Shown: one piece after another, positions 55,763 through 63,302 of the stretch
How positions within the stretch are numbered: the stretch's first letter is position 1
How the letters are laid out: each line of letters begins with the position of its first letter
Source of the DNA: Palleronia pontilimi
GTDB lineage: Bacteria; Pseudomonadota; Alphaproteobacteria; Rhodobacterales; Rhodobacteraceae
Reading direction: 5' to 3'
Assembly: GCF_016412875.1 (NCBI RefSeq)
Contig: NZ_JAEKPD010000018.1
Span: 1-64,000 of the forward strand
Length of the DNA: 64,000 nucleotides
The notes under the pieces: generated by a model
The model's input: only the letters and a program-made list of their open reading frames with translations
Database searches by the model: none
Told to the model about the DNA's origin: nothing
Translations under genes and position numbers: made by a program

Positions 55763-55776
55763 ACCTACCACCGCGC
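55763..55776 (-). repeat. Right 14-nt arm of the imperfect inverted repeat
   Basis: On the minus strand GCGCGGTGGTAGGT, one mismatch to 54229-54242. It lies 8 nt before the DUF6505 stop region, where normal base composition resumes. Confidence 0.35.
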
Positions 55777-55784
55777 AACCGACC

Positions 55785-56285
55785 CTACCGCAAATCCGGG
55801 GGCTCGAGGCCGTCGGTGTCGCCGTGGATGGCGAATTGGGTGAGGTCGGCGTCGGGTGGCTCGATGGAGCGGAAGCTTTCGCGCACGCCTGCCTCGGTCA
55901 GCTCGCGGCTGACGGCCAGCAGGGTGTTGGGGGCGTGATCCTCGCAAAGCTCGGCCATGTCGCTCAGTTGCTCGCGGGCCACCGGCAGCGCCGCCTCGAC
56001 CGAGGGCGCGCCGTAATGGCTGGCGAAGTGATGCGCCAGCGCGTCGGCCAGCGCCTCGATCTCGGACGGCTGGATCTGCGTCACCGCCACGAAACTGGCG
56101 CGGCCGAACGTCTCGATCCCCAGCCAGCCGTTGGAAAACGCCTGCTTCGCCTTGCCCACCAGATCCCCCTGGGACCAGTCGCTGAACTCGAACCCGCCGG
56201 GGATGCACCATTCGCCCGTGCGCGCGGGGCTGTGGAACACCTGTTGATCGCTTTCGTCGAAATGGATGGCGCGGGCAAGTTTCAT
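55785..56285 (-). CDS. DUF6505 family protein
   Basis: 166 aa, soluble, beginning MKLARAIHFDESDQQVFHSP and with EWCIPGGFEFSDWSQGDL. I recognise it as DUF6505, a family of unknown function that accompanies formate dehydrogenase genes in Rhodobacteraceae. GGAG lies upstream of the ATG at 56285; an in-frame ATG at 56309 is less likely. It is transcribed in the same direction as the cytochrome gene upstream. Confidence 0.75.
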   Translation of the reverse strand: MKLARAIHFDESDQQVFHSPARTGEWCIPGGFEFSDWSQGDLVGKAKQAFSNGWLGIETFGRASFVAVTQIQPSEIEALADALAHHFASHYGAPSVEAALPVAREQLSDMAELCEDHAPNTLLAVSRELTEAGVRESFRSIEPPDADLTQFAIHGDTDGLEPPDLR

Positions 56286-56346
56286 GGGGGGCTCCGTGAC
56301 GGTCTGCATCCCCGATAGCGCGGCCCGCGCCCGGATGCAAAGCCGC

Positions 56347-57054
56347 CTAGCGCGATTGCAGCGGGGCGCCCAGATCGGCCGGGGGCAGGGTGCCCGCGAA
56401 GGCGGCGATGGCCTCGAGGTCGTCCAGCGTCATTTCGAGCGGCACGATGGGCGGCGGGTGGCGCGGGTCGAAGGGCGGGGTCACGTCCTTGACCTGGGTG
56501 AACGCGCCGTGGGGGGCCAGCGCGTAGAACGCCTCGAACCGCCCTTGCCAGTTCGGCAGCGTGCGCAGAACCTCGAAGGACGGGGTCGAGCCCAGCCCCT
56601 TCATCCGGTTGGTGTCGTCGATGACGTGGCACCGGCCGCACAGGTCCATCGCCAGCCGGGCGCCTTTGTCCACGTCGCCCGTGACGCGCGTTTCCGCCTT
56701 GGCCTTGCGCACGTCCGTGGCGGCGCTGAACTGCCCGTCGCCGAACCCCGCGATGGTCCGCTTGCCCACGTCCGAGCGCAGCCAGGCCGCGAAGCGCTCG
56801 CCCTCGGGGGCCAGGACTTCCAGAGCCCAGACCCGGTCGGGCCCCGCGATCACCGGCGCGCCCGCGTCGCCGAACCGCGCCACGGGGCTGGCGTCGCCCG
56901 GGCGCAGGCGCAGCCCGGTCTTCAGCGAAAAGCGTGGCAGAAGGTGGTCGACCAGCCCCGACGTGGCCAGCGCGTCGGGCACCGCGACCTGCGCCTCCTG
57001 CGCGTGCAGGGGGCTTCCGATCAACGCCACCAGCAGCGCCAGAACCCGGACCAT
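56347..57054 (-). CDS. Periplasmic c-type cytochrome of the formate dehydrogenase locus
   Basis: 235 aa. Signal peptide (MVRVLALLVALIGSPLHA). Residues 20-120 have no motif I know. The C-terminal half has a single heme site CGRCH and a possible Met ligand in RMKGLGSTPSFEVL or LEMTLDD. A role passing electrons from periplasmic formate oxidation is an inference from position. The ATG at 57054 with GAGG six bases upstream is preferred over a GTG at 57066. Confidence 0.8.
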   Translation of the reverse strand: MVRVLALLVALIGSPLHAQEAQVAVPDALATSGLVDHLLPRFSLKTGLRLRPGDASPVARFGDAGAPVIAGPDRVWALEVLAPEGERFAAWLRSDVGKRTIAGFGDGQFSAATDVRKAKAETRVTGDVDKGARLAMDLCGRCHVIDDTNRMKGLGSTPSFEVLRTLPNWQGRFEAFYALAPHGAFTQVKDVTPPFDPRHPPPIVPLEMTLDDLEAIAAFAGTLPPADLGAPLQSR

Positions 57055-57142
57055 CGCGGACCTCACCGAAACTTCGCTTGCAACGCTAGGGGTGGGCGCA
57101 TACCCCGGTCAACGATCATTTTCAGCGCGCAGGGAGACGGCG

Positions 57143-57334
57143 ATGGACGAAGATTTCAACATGTCGATGCGGAAATTCCTCAAGCAGGTGGGCGTCACGT
57201 CGCAGCAGGCCATCGAAGAGGCCATGCGCGACGCCGACACGGCCGGCAAGGTGTTCAACGCCAAGGTGGTGCTGACCATCGACGGCGTCGATCTTGAGCA
57301 CGTGGTGACCGGCAAGATCAAGGGCCGGGAATGA
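57143..57334 (+). CDS. DUF6494 small protein
   Basis: 63 aa: MDEDFNMSMRKFLKQVGVTS at the start and VVLTIDGVDLEHVVTGKIKG at the end. It fits DUF6494, small proteins of unknown function found next to Mrp and formate dehydrogenase genes. AGGGAGA is upstream. The stop overlaps the mrp start (ATGA), so the two are made together and may interact. Confidence 0.8.
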   Translation: MDEDFNMSMRKFLKQVGVTSQQAIEEAMRDADTAGKVFNAKVVLTIDGVDLEHVVTGKIKGRE

Positions 57335-58395
57335 GCGTCACCCGCGACGACGTCCTTGCGGCGCTGAAGGACATCAAGGATCCGGCCTCGGGCCAGGACA
57401 TCGTGTCCGCGGGCGTGGTGCGCGCGCTGAATGTCGACGGCGACGCGGTGCGCTTCGTGCTGGAAATCGCGCCCTCGGCCGCGCAGGCCTACGAGCCGGT
57501 GCGCGCCGATGCGGAGGCCCGCGTGAAGGCGCTGGGTGTCGGCACCGTGTCGGTGGTGCTGACGGCCCATTCCAAGCCCTCGGCCCCGCCGGACCTGAAA
57601 GGCGCGCGCAAGGCCGCCCCCGCGGGCCCCGAGCCGGTGCCGGGCGTCGACCGCCTGGTCGCCATCGCGTCCGGCAAGGGCGGCGTGGGCAAGTCCACCG
57701 TCAGCGCCAACCTGGCCTGCGCGCTGGCCGCCGAGGGCCGCCGCGTGGGGCTGCTGGACGCCGATGTCTACGGGCCGTCGCAGCCGCGGATGCTGGGCGT
57801 GTCGGGTCGCCCCGCCAGCCCCGACGGCAAGACCATCCTGCCCATGCGCAATTACGGCGTCACGATGATGTCGATCGGGCTGATGACCAACGAGGGCCAG
57901 GCCGTGGTCTGGCGCGGACCCATGCTCATGGGCGCGTTGCAGCAGATGCTGATGCAGGTGCAGTGGGGGGCACTCGACATTTTGCTGGTGGATCTGCCGC
58001 CCGGCACCGGCGACGTGCAGATGACGCTCGCGCAGAAGGCGCGGCTGGACGGTGCCATCGTGGTCAGCACGCCGCAGGACGTGGCCCTTCTGGACGCGCG
58101 CAAGGGCATCGATATGTTCAACCAGCTGAAGACGCCGATCTACGGCCTGATCGAGAACATGAGCACCCACATCTGCACCAATTGCGGCCACGAGGAACAC
58201 ATCTTCGGCCATGGCGGCGTCGCGGCCGAGGCGGAAAAGCTGGGCGTGCCGCTTCTGGCCGAGATCCCGCTGCACCTGGACATCCGCAAGGCCGCCGATG
58301 GCGGCGCGCCCATCGTGGTGTCGCAGCCCGACAGCCCCCAGGCCCGGGTGTTCCGCGACCTCGCGAAACGGCTGATCGCTGACGGCATCGCATGA
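57331..58395 (+). CDS. Mrp/NBP35-family Fe-S carrier ATPase
   Basis: 354 aa. An N-terminal MIP18/DUF59 domain (1-90), a deviant Walker A SGKGGVGKSTVSANLACALA (about 114), LLDADVYGPSQP, VDLPPGTGDVQMTL, and a cluster-bridging CxxC in ENMSTHICTNCGHEEHIFG. These proteins carry Fe-S clusters to apo-proteins. Next to the Fe-S-rich formate dehydrogenase genes a dedicated maturation role is plausible. Coupled to both neighbours by 4-nt overlaps. Confidence 0.92.
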   Translation: MSVTRDDVLAALKDIKDPASGQDIVSAGVVRALNVDGDAVRFVLEIAPSAAQAYEPVRADAEARVKALGVGTVSVVLTAHSKPSAPPDLKGARKAAPAGPEPVPGVDRLVAIASGKGGVGKSTVSANLACALAAEGRRVGLLDADVYGPSQPRMLGVSGRPASPDGKTILPMRNYGVTMMSIGLMTNEGQAVVWRGPMLMGALQQMLMQVQWGALDILLVDLPPGTGDVQMTLAQKARLDGAIVVSTPQDVALLDARKGIDMFNQLKTPIYGLIENMSTHICTNCGHEEHIFGHGGVAAEAEKLGVPLLAEIPLHLDIRKAADGGAPIVVSQPDSPQARVFRDLAKRLIADGIA

Positions 58396-59090
58396 GCCTG
58401 TCGTTACCGCCGCTATTCACCTCCGTGGCGGCGGACGGCCCGCCGCGCGAGCACGCCGTCGCCCTGGCGCGCGCGGGCTGCGACGGGGGCACGGTGGTGC
58501 ATGGCAGCGCCGCGGGCACGCTCGAGGCGGCGATCGTTTTCGCGCCCGAGACCCCGCTGGCCCACGCCGCCCAGATCCTGCCGGTCTGCGCCGTGGGCTT
58601 CCAGAACGCGCTGGGCGCGCTGGCACCGCCCGAGGTCGCTGTGCACCTGGGCTGGGACGGCGCGATCCGCGTCAATGGCGGGCTTTGCGGCGCGCTGGGA
58701 CTGGTGGCGCCCGCCGCCGATCCGGCCGCCATTCCAGACTGGCTGATCGTCACCCTGTCGCTGGACATGCTGCCCGCCAGCGACGATCCGGGCAGCGATC
58801 CGGACCGCACCGCGCTTTACGCCGAGGGCTGCGGCGACATGGACCCCGACGCGCTGGTCGAGGCTTGGGTGCGGCACACGCTGGTCTGGCTCAACCGCTG
58901 GTCCGACGGCGACCTGCGCGCGCTGCACGCCGAATGGCGCGGCCTGGCGCACGGGCTGAACACCGAGATCACCCAAGGCCATGAGGCCGGCACCTTCCTG
59001 GGCGTGGACGAGGATTTCGCCATGCTGCTGAAGACCGGCGCCGCCACGCGCGCCATCCCGCTCGCCACCCTGGTGGACGTCGCGGATTAG
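58392..59090 (+). CDS. Biotin/lipoate ligase-like protein with DUF4444-type C-terminus
   Basis: 232 aa. The middle resembles the ligase fold (VHLGWDGAIRVNGGLCGALGLVAP), but the catalytic signature RRxGGG-x-VYHD and a clear catalytic Lys are absent. The C-terminal segment HGLNTEITQGHEAGTFLGVDEDFAMLLKTG fits DUF4444. A non-catalytic or altered binding role is therefore likely. It is coupled to mrp (ATGA). Fe-S or cofactor insertion is only a guess. Confidence 0.72.
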   Translation: MSLSLPPLFTSVAADGPPREHAVALARAGCDGGTVVHGSAAGTLEAAIVFAPETPLAHAAQILPVCAVGFQNALGALAPPEVAVHLGWDGAIRVNGGLCGALGLVAPAADPAAIPDWLIVTLSLDMLPASDDPGSDPDRTALYAEGCGDMDPDALVEAWVRHTLVWLNRWSDGDLRALHAEWRGLAHGLNTEITQGHEAGTFLGVDEDFAMLLKTGAATRAIPLATLVDVAD

Positions 59091-59103
59091 GGCGCGTCCC
59101 CCG

Positions 59104-59125
59104 TCTTCATCTTTCCATAAATACC
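59104..59125 (-). repeat. Short intergenic motif, diverged copy D
   Basis: On the plus strand the sequence reads TCTTCATCTTTCCATAAATA and then CC; the parts CATCTTT and ATA-CC match copies A-C in reverse. It lies between two convergent gene ends, as copy B does. Confidence 0.5.
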
Positions 59126-59138
59126 TGAGCGTCCGCTC

Positions 59139-61085
59139 TCAGTGATCCTTGCGGTCGGTATAATAGTCCGCCGTGGTCCGCACGCGGGGCCGCTCGCCTG
59201 CCGCGAAGGGGTTGTCCTTCGAGTGATACTGCGCGTCGATCCGGCAGGTGTCGCACATCTGGATCATCCGCGCGGCTTCGGGCTTGGCGAACATGGAATG
59301 CTTGCCCGCCAGCTTCTCGGTGATCTTTTCGATGGTGGATTTCACGCCGAATAGTGCTCCACATTCGACGCAGGCGAAGGGCTCTTCCTCGTTCAGTACG
59401 ACCTGGGTCAGCGCGGTGTCGGTCAGGTTCAGGCGCGGCTCCAGCGTTATGGCGTCCTCGGGGCAGATATTGGCGCAGAGCCCGCATTGCAGGCAGGCGT
59501 CTTCCTGGAACAAAAGCTGCGGCAGGTCCGGGTTGTCGCCGAGCGCGCCCGACGGGCACAGCGACACGCAGCTCAGGCACAGCGTGCAGGCATCGGTGTC
59601 GACCAGGACCGCGCCGTAGGGCGCGGCGTCGGGCAGGGGGATCGTGTCGGCGTCGGTCAGGGTCTTGGCGGCCAGGCGGGTGATCTGGCGGCGGGTGCCC
59701 AGCGGCAGGGCGGGGGCGTGGGTCACGCCGGGCGCCGCGCCAAGGGCACCCCGCAGGGCGTCGGGGTCGGTCACGTCCAGCAGCTTCAGCGCGTCCGGCC
59801 CGGCGATGGCGCAGGCCAGCGCGGCCTCGTGCTCGGCCGTGGGGCGCTCGGTCCGGGGGGCGAGCAGCAGCGACACGTCGGCGAAGCCCGCGGCCAGCGC
59901 GCCCAGCGCCTCGGCATGGCCGAAGGCGTTGAGCGCGGGCATCTCGAACGGGATCACGTCGGCGGGCAGGCCGGTCCCGTGGCGGGCCAGAAGCGCGATC
60001 ATCTCGGCCCCGAAATCGGCGTCCACGACCAGAAGGCGGGGGGCCGCGCCGCCCGCGTCGCGATAGGTCTGGGCCAGCGTGGCCAGGCGGCGGAACACGC
60101 TGTCCACCGGCGGCGCGTCGTAGCTGACGGCCCCCGACGGGCACAGCGACGAGCACGCGCCGCAGCCCGCGCAGATCGCCGGGTCGATGGTGACGTGATC
60201 GCCCGATGGCACGATCGCGCCCGTGGGGCAGGCGTCGAGGCAGCGGGTGCAGCCGGTCTGCTCGGCGCGCGAATGGGCGCAGAGCGCGGGCTCGACCCGG
60301 ACGTAAAGCGGCTGCTCGAAGGTGCCGACCATCTGCGCCGCGTCGAAGACCACGCGCGACACCGCGTCGGGGCGGCCGGGATCGGCGCGCAGGTAGCCTT
60401 CGCGCTTCTCGTGGGCCGGGAACAGCGGCGCGCTGCCGGACAGATCGACGATCAGATCGCAATCGGACCGCGCCCCGTCGCGCGGATCGGACATGGATAG
60501 CGCGCCGCGGCCGCCCGCCACCACCTGGCGCAACCCGTCGAGCGTCACGCGGAACTGCCCCAGCGCCCCCTGCGCGCCGCGCACCGTGCCGTGGATCACG
60601 TCGAAGGCGCGGGTTTCGGGCGGGTCGGCCGCGTCGGTCAGCAGGCAGGTCACGGCCAGGGTGCCCGACAGCCGCTCGGCCGCGGGCAGGGCCACGTCGG
60701 CCGAGCCGATCAGCAGGCAGGTGCCTTCGCTGACCACGTCCATGACGCGCGGCGCGGGCAGGGGCAGCAGGGCTTCGGCCATCAGCGCGGCCTGTTTGGG
60801 GCCCGCATCCGTGGCCTGGTCGCTCCAGCCCGCGCGGTCGCGGATGTCGATGCAGGCAGGCTCGGGGGTGCCCAGTTGCTCGGCCAGCGCGTGGAACGTC
60901 GCGCGCTCTTGCGCGCAGGCCACGATGACGTCGCCCGCCTGCATGGCGGCGCCTGCCGCCCCGATTTCTTCGCCGCAGAGGAACCGGTGCACTTTCGAGC
61001 AGGGCAGCCCGGTCGCCGCTTCGATTCGGTCGCGATCGACGCTCTGGGAGCCCAGGCAATCGCAGAGCAGGATGGTTTTCGTCAT
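59139..61085 (-). CDS. Multi-cluster 4Fe-4S protein of the formate dehydrogenase locus
   Basis: 648 aa. Four ferredoxin-type motifs in two pairs: CTRCLDACPTGAI and CAGCGACSSLCPSGAV (around 280-320), CTLCLSCVSLCPSGAL and CLQCGLCANICPEDAI (around 510-560). Extra Cys pairs occur at the C-terminus (CVECGALF, CDTC) and the N-terminus (LCDCLG). No signal peptide or helices, so it is cytoplasmic. Electron transfer or cofactor delivery for formate dehydrogenase is likely; exact role unknown. Divergent from the DUF3305 gene across a 188-nt control region. Confidence 0.87.
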   Translation of the reverse strand: MTKTILLCDCLGSQSVDRDRIEAATGLPCSKVHRFLCGEEIGAAGAAMQAGDVIVACAQERATFHALAEQLGTPEPACIDIRDRAGWSDQATDAGPKQAALMAEALLPLPAPRVMDVVSEGTCLLIGSADVALPAAERLSGTLAVTCLLTDAADPPETRAFDVIHGTVRGAQGALGQFRVTLDGLRQVVAGGRGALSMSDPRDGARSDCDLIVDLSGSAPLFPAHEKREGYLRADPGRPDAVSRVVFDAAQMVGTFEQPLYVRVEPALCAHSRAEQTGCTRCLDACPTGAIVPSGDHVTIDPAICAGCGACSSLCPSGAVSYDAPPVDSVFRRLATLAQTYRDAGGAAPRLLVVDADFGAEMIALLARHGTGLPADVIPFEMPALNAFGHAEALGALAAGFADVSLLLAPRTERPTAEHEAALACAIAGPDALKLLDVTDPDALRGALGAAPGVTHAPALPLGTRRQITRLAAKTLTDADTIPLPDAAPYGAVLVDTDACTLCLSCVSLCPSGALGDNPDLPQLLFQEDACLQCGLCANICPEDAITLEPRLNLTDTALTQVVLNEEEPFACVECGALFGVKSTIEKITEKLAGKHSMFAKPEAARMIQMCDTCRIDAQYHSKDNPFAAGERPRVRTTADYYTDRKDH

Positions 61086-61165
61086 GGCGGCTTTCCCCGA
61101 ATTTCGGCACGCCACGCTAGGGGCAAAGCGCGCGGACGGCAATCGCAAGGCACGCAACCGTGAAT

Positions 61166-61181
61166 TACGACCAAGGTCGTA
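61166..61181. promoter_or_regulatory. Palindromic operator candidate in the formate dehydrogenase divergent promoter
   Basis: A perfect dyad TACGACC-AA-GGTCGTA, alone in a 188-nt divergent intergenic region. On the plus strand a weak promoter (TGGACA 61184-61189, 16 nt, GACAAT 61206-61211) follows at once, placing the dyad just upstream of the -35, where activators bind. Confidence 0.5.
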
Positions 61182-61273
61182 GCTGGACATCCGGTCCGAT
61201 TAGGTGACAATGGCTTACGTATACCGTCGTGCCCCGCCAAGGCCGGTCGGACCGCACGCTGGATGGAGGAGTG

Positions 61274-61852
61274 GTGCAAAACACCAAGCGAACATTTTCG
61301 CTGCCCGTGGGCGTCGTCGTCAGGCGGCTGCCCGGCGTGACCCGTTGGGCACGCTGGTCGTGGAAGGCCGTCGCCGTCCTGCCGGGCGCGGGTCAGGCCG
61401 ACTGGAAGGTTTTGCGCGAGGAAGGCGACGCGGTGGAATACCACGCCGCCACCCATGTCATGTCGCTGCACGCGGGCGAGACGGAAGCCTATATCCACAA
61501 CCTGACCGCGCAGGAGCCGTCGATCTACGTCATCATGCGCCACCGCGCGGGCTGCCCGCCGCTGGAAGTGGTGCTGGTGACCGCCAGCCCCTACGAGGCG
61601 CAGGATTACACCGATAACGGCGAAGACCTGGTCGAGCGCGTGCCGATGCCCGAAAGCCTGCGCGGCGTGATCGCGGATTTCATCGACCGTCACCACGTGG
61701 AAGAGCCCTTCGTCAAGCGCCGCCGCGACAAGGCGCGCGTGGATAGGGTCGAGGACGGGCGCGGCGATCCGCGAATCGCCCAGACCACCGATGTCTATCG
61801 CGCGCCCCGCCGCCGCGACGAGGGCGACCCGACGCTGGAGGCCGCCGAATGA
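61274..61852 (+). CDS. DUF3305 domain protein
   Basis: 192 aa. The DUF3305 core: LPVGVVVRRLPGVTRWARWSWKAVAVLPGAG (11-40), and PSIYVIMRHR followed by EVVLVTASPYEAQDY. The C-terminus is charged and probably disordered. Function unknown, but it regularly precedes DUF3306 and a TorD-type chaperone in formate dehydrogenase loci. Two GTG codons in a row (61271, 61274) follow GGAGGA; the second has better spacing. ATGA overlap with the next gene. Confidence 0.85.
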   Translation: MQNTKRTFSLPVGVVVRRLPGVTRWARWSWKAVAVLPGAGQADWKVLREEGDAVEYHAATHVMSLHAGETEAYIHNLTAQEPSIYVIMRHRAGCPPLEVVLVTASPYEAQDYTDNGEDLVERVPMPESLRGVIADFIDRHHVEEPFVKRRRDKARVDRVEDGRGDPRIAQTTDVYRAPRRRDEGDPTLEAAE

Positions 61853-62445
61853 AGTCGGAACGCGATTTCTGGTCCCGCCGCCGCGCGAAGGTCGAAGCCG
61901 AAGACGAGGCCGCGCGCGCGCAGTCCGAAGAGCGTGATGCGGCCCAGGCACAGGCCGCGCTGGCCGAGCGCCCCGAGGACGAGGTGCTGTCCGAGCTGGG
62001 CCTGCCCGCGCCCGAAACCGTGTGCTCGGGCGAAGAGGTCCGGGCCTTCATGGCCAAGTCCGTGCCGGAATACCTGCGCCGCCGGGCGCTGCGCAGCCTG
62101 TGGCGGTCGAACCCGGTGCTGGCCTGCCTGGACGGGCTGAACGATTACGACGGCGATTTCACCAACGCCGCCACGGATGCGCCGGGGGTGAAGACGGCCT
62201 ACCAGGTGGGCAAGGGATTGAAGGCGCATCTGGACTATTTGGCCGACGCCGAGGAGCGCGCCGAGGACACATCGGATGTGGTCGAGGACGCGGCTGAGGA
62301 CGAAACGGACGAGGCGCCGGTGACGGTCGCCGACGCGGCTGTGGTTGATGAGACGGCTGGCACGCCTGAGGCGCCTGTCGCGGACGCGCCCGACGCCGCC
62401 CGCCCGCGCCGCATGGCCTTCCGCTTCGAGACGGGGGCGGCGTGA
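61849..62445 (+). CDS. DUF3306 domain protein
   Basis: 198 aa. N-terminal FWSRRRAKVEAEDEAARA, a charged helix, then VPEYLRRRALRSLWRSNPVLACLDGLNDYDGDFTNAA, the DUF3306 core. A long Glu/Asp/Ala/Val-rich acidic stretch (about 145-185) ends in a basic tail (RPRRMAFRFETG). Function unknown. It overlaps DUF3305 by 4 nt and the chaperone gene by 1 to 4 nt. Confidence 0.85.
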   Translation: MKSERDFWSRRRAKVEAEDEAARAQSEERDAAQAQAALAERPEDEVLSELGLPAPETVCSGEEVRAFMAKSVPEYLRRRALRSLWRSNPVLACLDGLNDYDGDFTNAATDAPGVKTAYQVGKGLKAHLDYLADAEERAEDTSDVVEDAAEDETDEAPVTVADAAVVDETAGTPEAPVADAPDAARPRRMAFRFETGAA

Positions 62446-63083
62446 TGGGCCAGGCGCTTCACGATATCGCCACCGAAGACCGCCTGCGGGCCGATCTTTA
62501 CAACTACCTGGGGCTGATGCTGGCCGCGCCCCCCAACGAGATGCTGCTGGCGCAGACCGCCGGGCTGTCGGGCGACGACCAGACCGATCTGGGCCGCGCC
62601 ATCGCGGGGCTGGCGCGCGTGGCCAAGGCCAGCAAGCCCAAGGCCGTGGTGTCCGAGTTCAACGCGCTTTTCATCGGGCTGGGGCGCGGCGAATTGCTGC
62701 CCTATGCCAGCTATTACCTGACCGGGTTCCTGAACGAAAAGCCGCTGGCCAGCTTGCGCGCCGACATGGCCGCGCGCTCGATCGCGCGGGCGCCCAACGT
62801 GTTCGAGCCCGAGGACAACATCGCGTCGCTGATGGAGATGATGGCGGGCCAGATCATGGGCCGGTTCGGACGTCCCGCCCCGGTCGAGGTCCAGAAGCAG
62901 TTTTTCAACAAGCATATCGGCCCCTGGGCCGTGCATTTCTACGCGGATCTGGAAGCCGCCAGGAAATCGGTGCTCTATGCATCGCTGGGCACGGTCGGGC
63001 GGGTCTTCATGGAAATCGAACGCGAAGCGTTTCGGATGGCAGCGGGCGATGGTTCCGCACAGAAAGAAGGAGCGATCCAATGA
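62445..63083 (+). CDS. TorD/DmsD-family molybdoenzyme chaperone
   Basis: 212 aa, all-helical. Family-typical sequence: LYNYLGLMLAAPPNE at the N-terminus, VVSEFNALFIGLGRGELLPYASYYLTGFLNEKPLA in the middle, EPEDNIASLMEMMAGQI, and FFNKHIGPWAVHFYADLE. TorD-type proteins hold the apo-enzyme and its Tat signal until cofactor is inserted, so this should serve the formate dehydrogenase. A GTG at 62442 or the ATG at 62445 starts it; I prefer the ATG. Confidence 0.9.
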   Translation: MGQALHDIATEDRLRADLYNYLGLMLAAPPNEMLLAQTAGLSGDDQTDLGRAIAGLARVAKASKPKAVVSEFNALFIGLGRGELLPYASYYLTGFLNEKPLASLRADMAARSIARAPNVFEPEDNIASLMEMMAGQIMGRFGRPAPVEVQKQFFNKHIGPWAVHFYADLEAARKSVLYASLGTVGRVFMEIEREAFRMAAGDGSAQKEGAIQ

Positions 63084-63268
63084 GCGATACACCTGAGAAG
63101 GGCACCAGCCGTCGCGGGTTTCTGAGACTGGCGGGCACCGCGCCCGTCGCCGCCGTGGCCGTGGCCGCGGGCACGGATACCGCCGCCGCTCAGCCCGTGG
63201 ATCTGTCCTCGGACAAGATGCAGGACACCGCGCATACCCGCGCCTATCTGGACAGCGCCCGCTTCTGA
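63080..63268 (+). CDS. Small twin-arginine signal protein of the formate dehydrogenase locus
   Basis: 62 aa. A Tat motif SRRGFLRLAG (10-19), a hydrophobic stretch with VAAVAVAAG and a likely cleavage site after AAA/AQ, leaving about 25 residues (PVDLSSDKMQDTAHTRAYLD). Small proteins of this kind occur beside periplasmic formate dehydrogenases; the role is unknown. AAGAAGGAG lies upstream and the start overlaps the chaperone stop. Confidence 0.87.
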   Translation: MSDTPEKGTSRRGFLRLAGTAPVAAVAVAAGTDTAAAQPVDLSSDKMQDTAHTRAYLDSARF

Positions 63269-63302
63269 GCGCGGCAAACGAATTTTCGGGGAGGAGTTCC
63301 TA

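Noticed and set aside
59107..61110. Second long minus-strand frame (about 667 codons) over the Fe-S gene
   Set aside because: Alternate frame; lacks the ferredoxin motifs, and its product is Arg/Ala/Gly-rich without domains.
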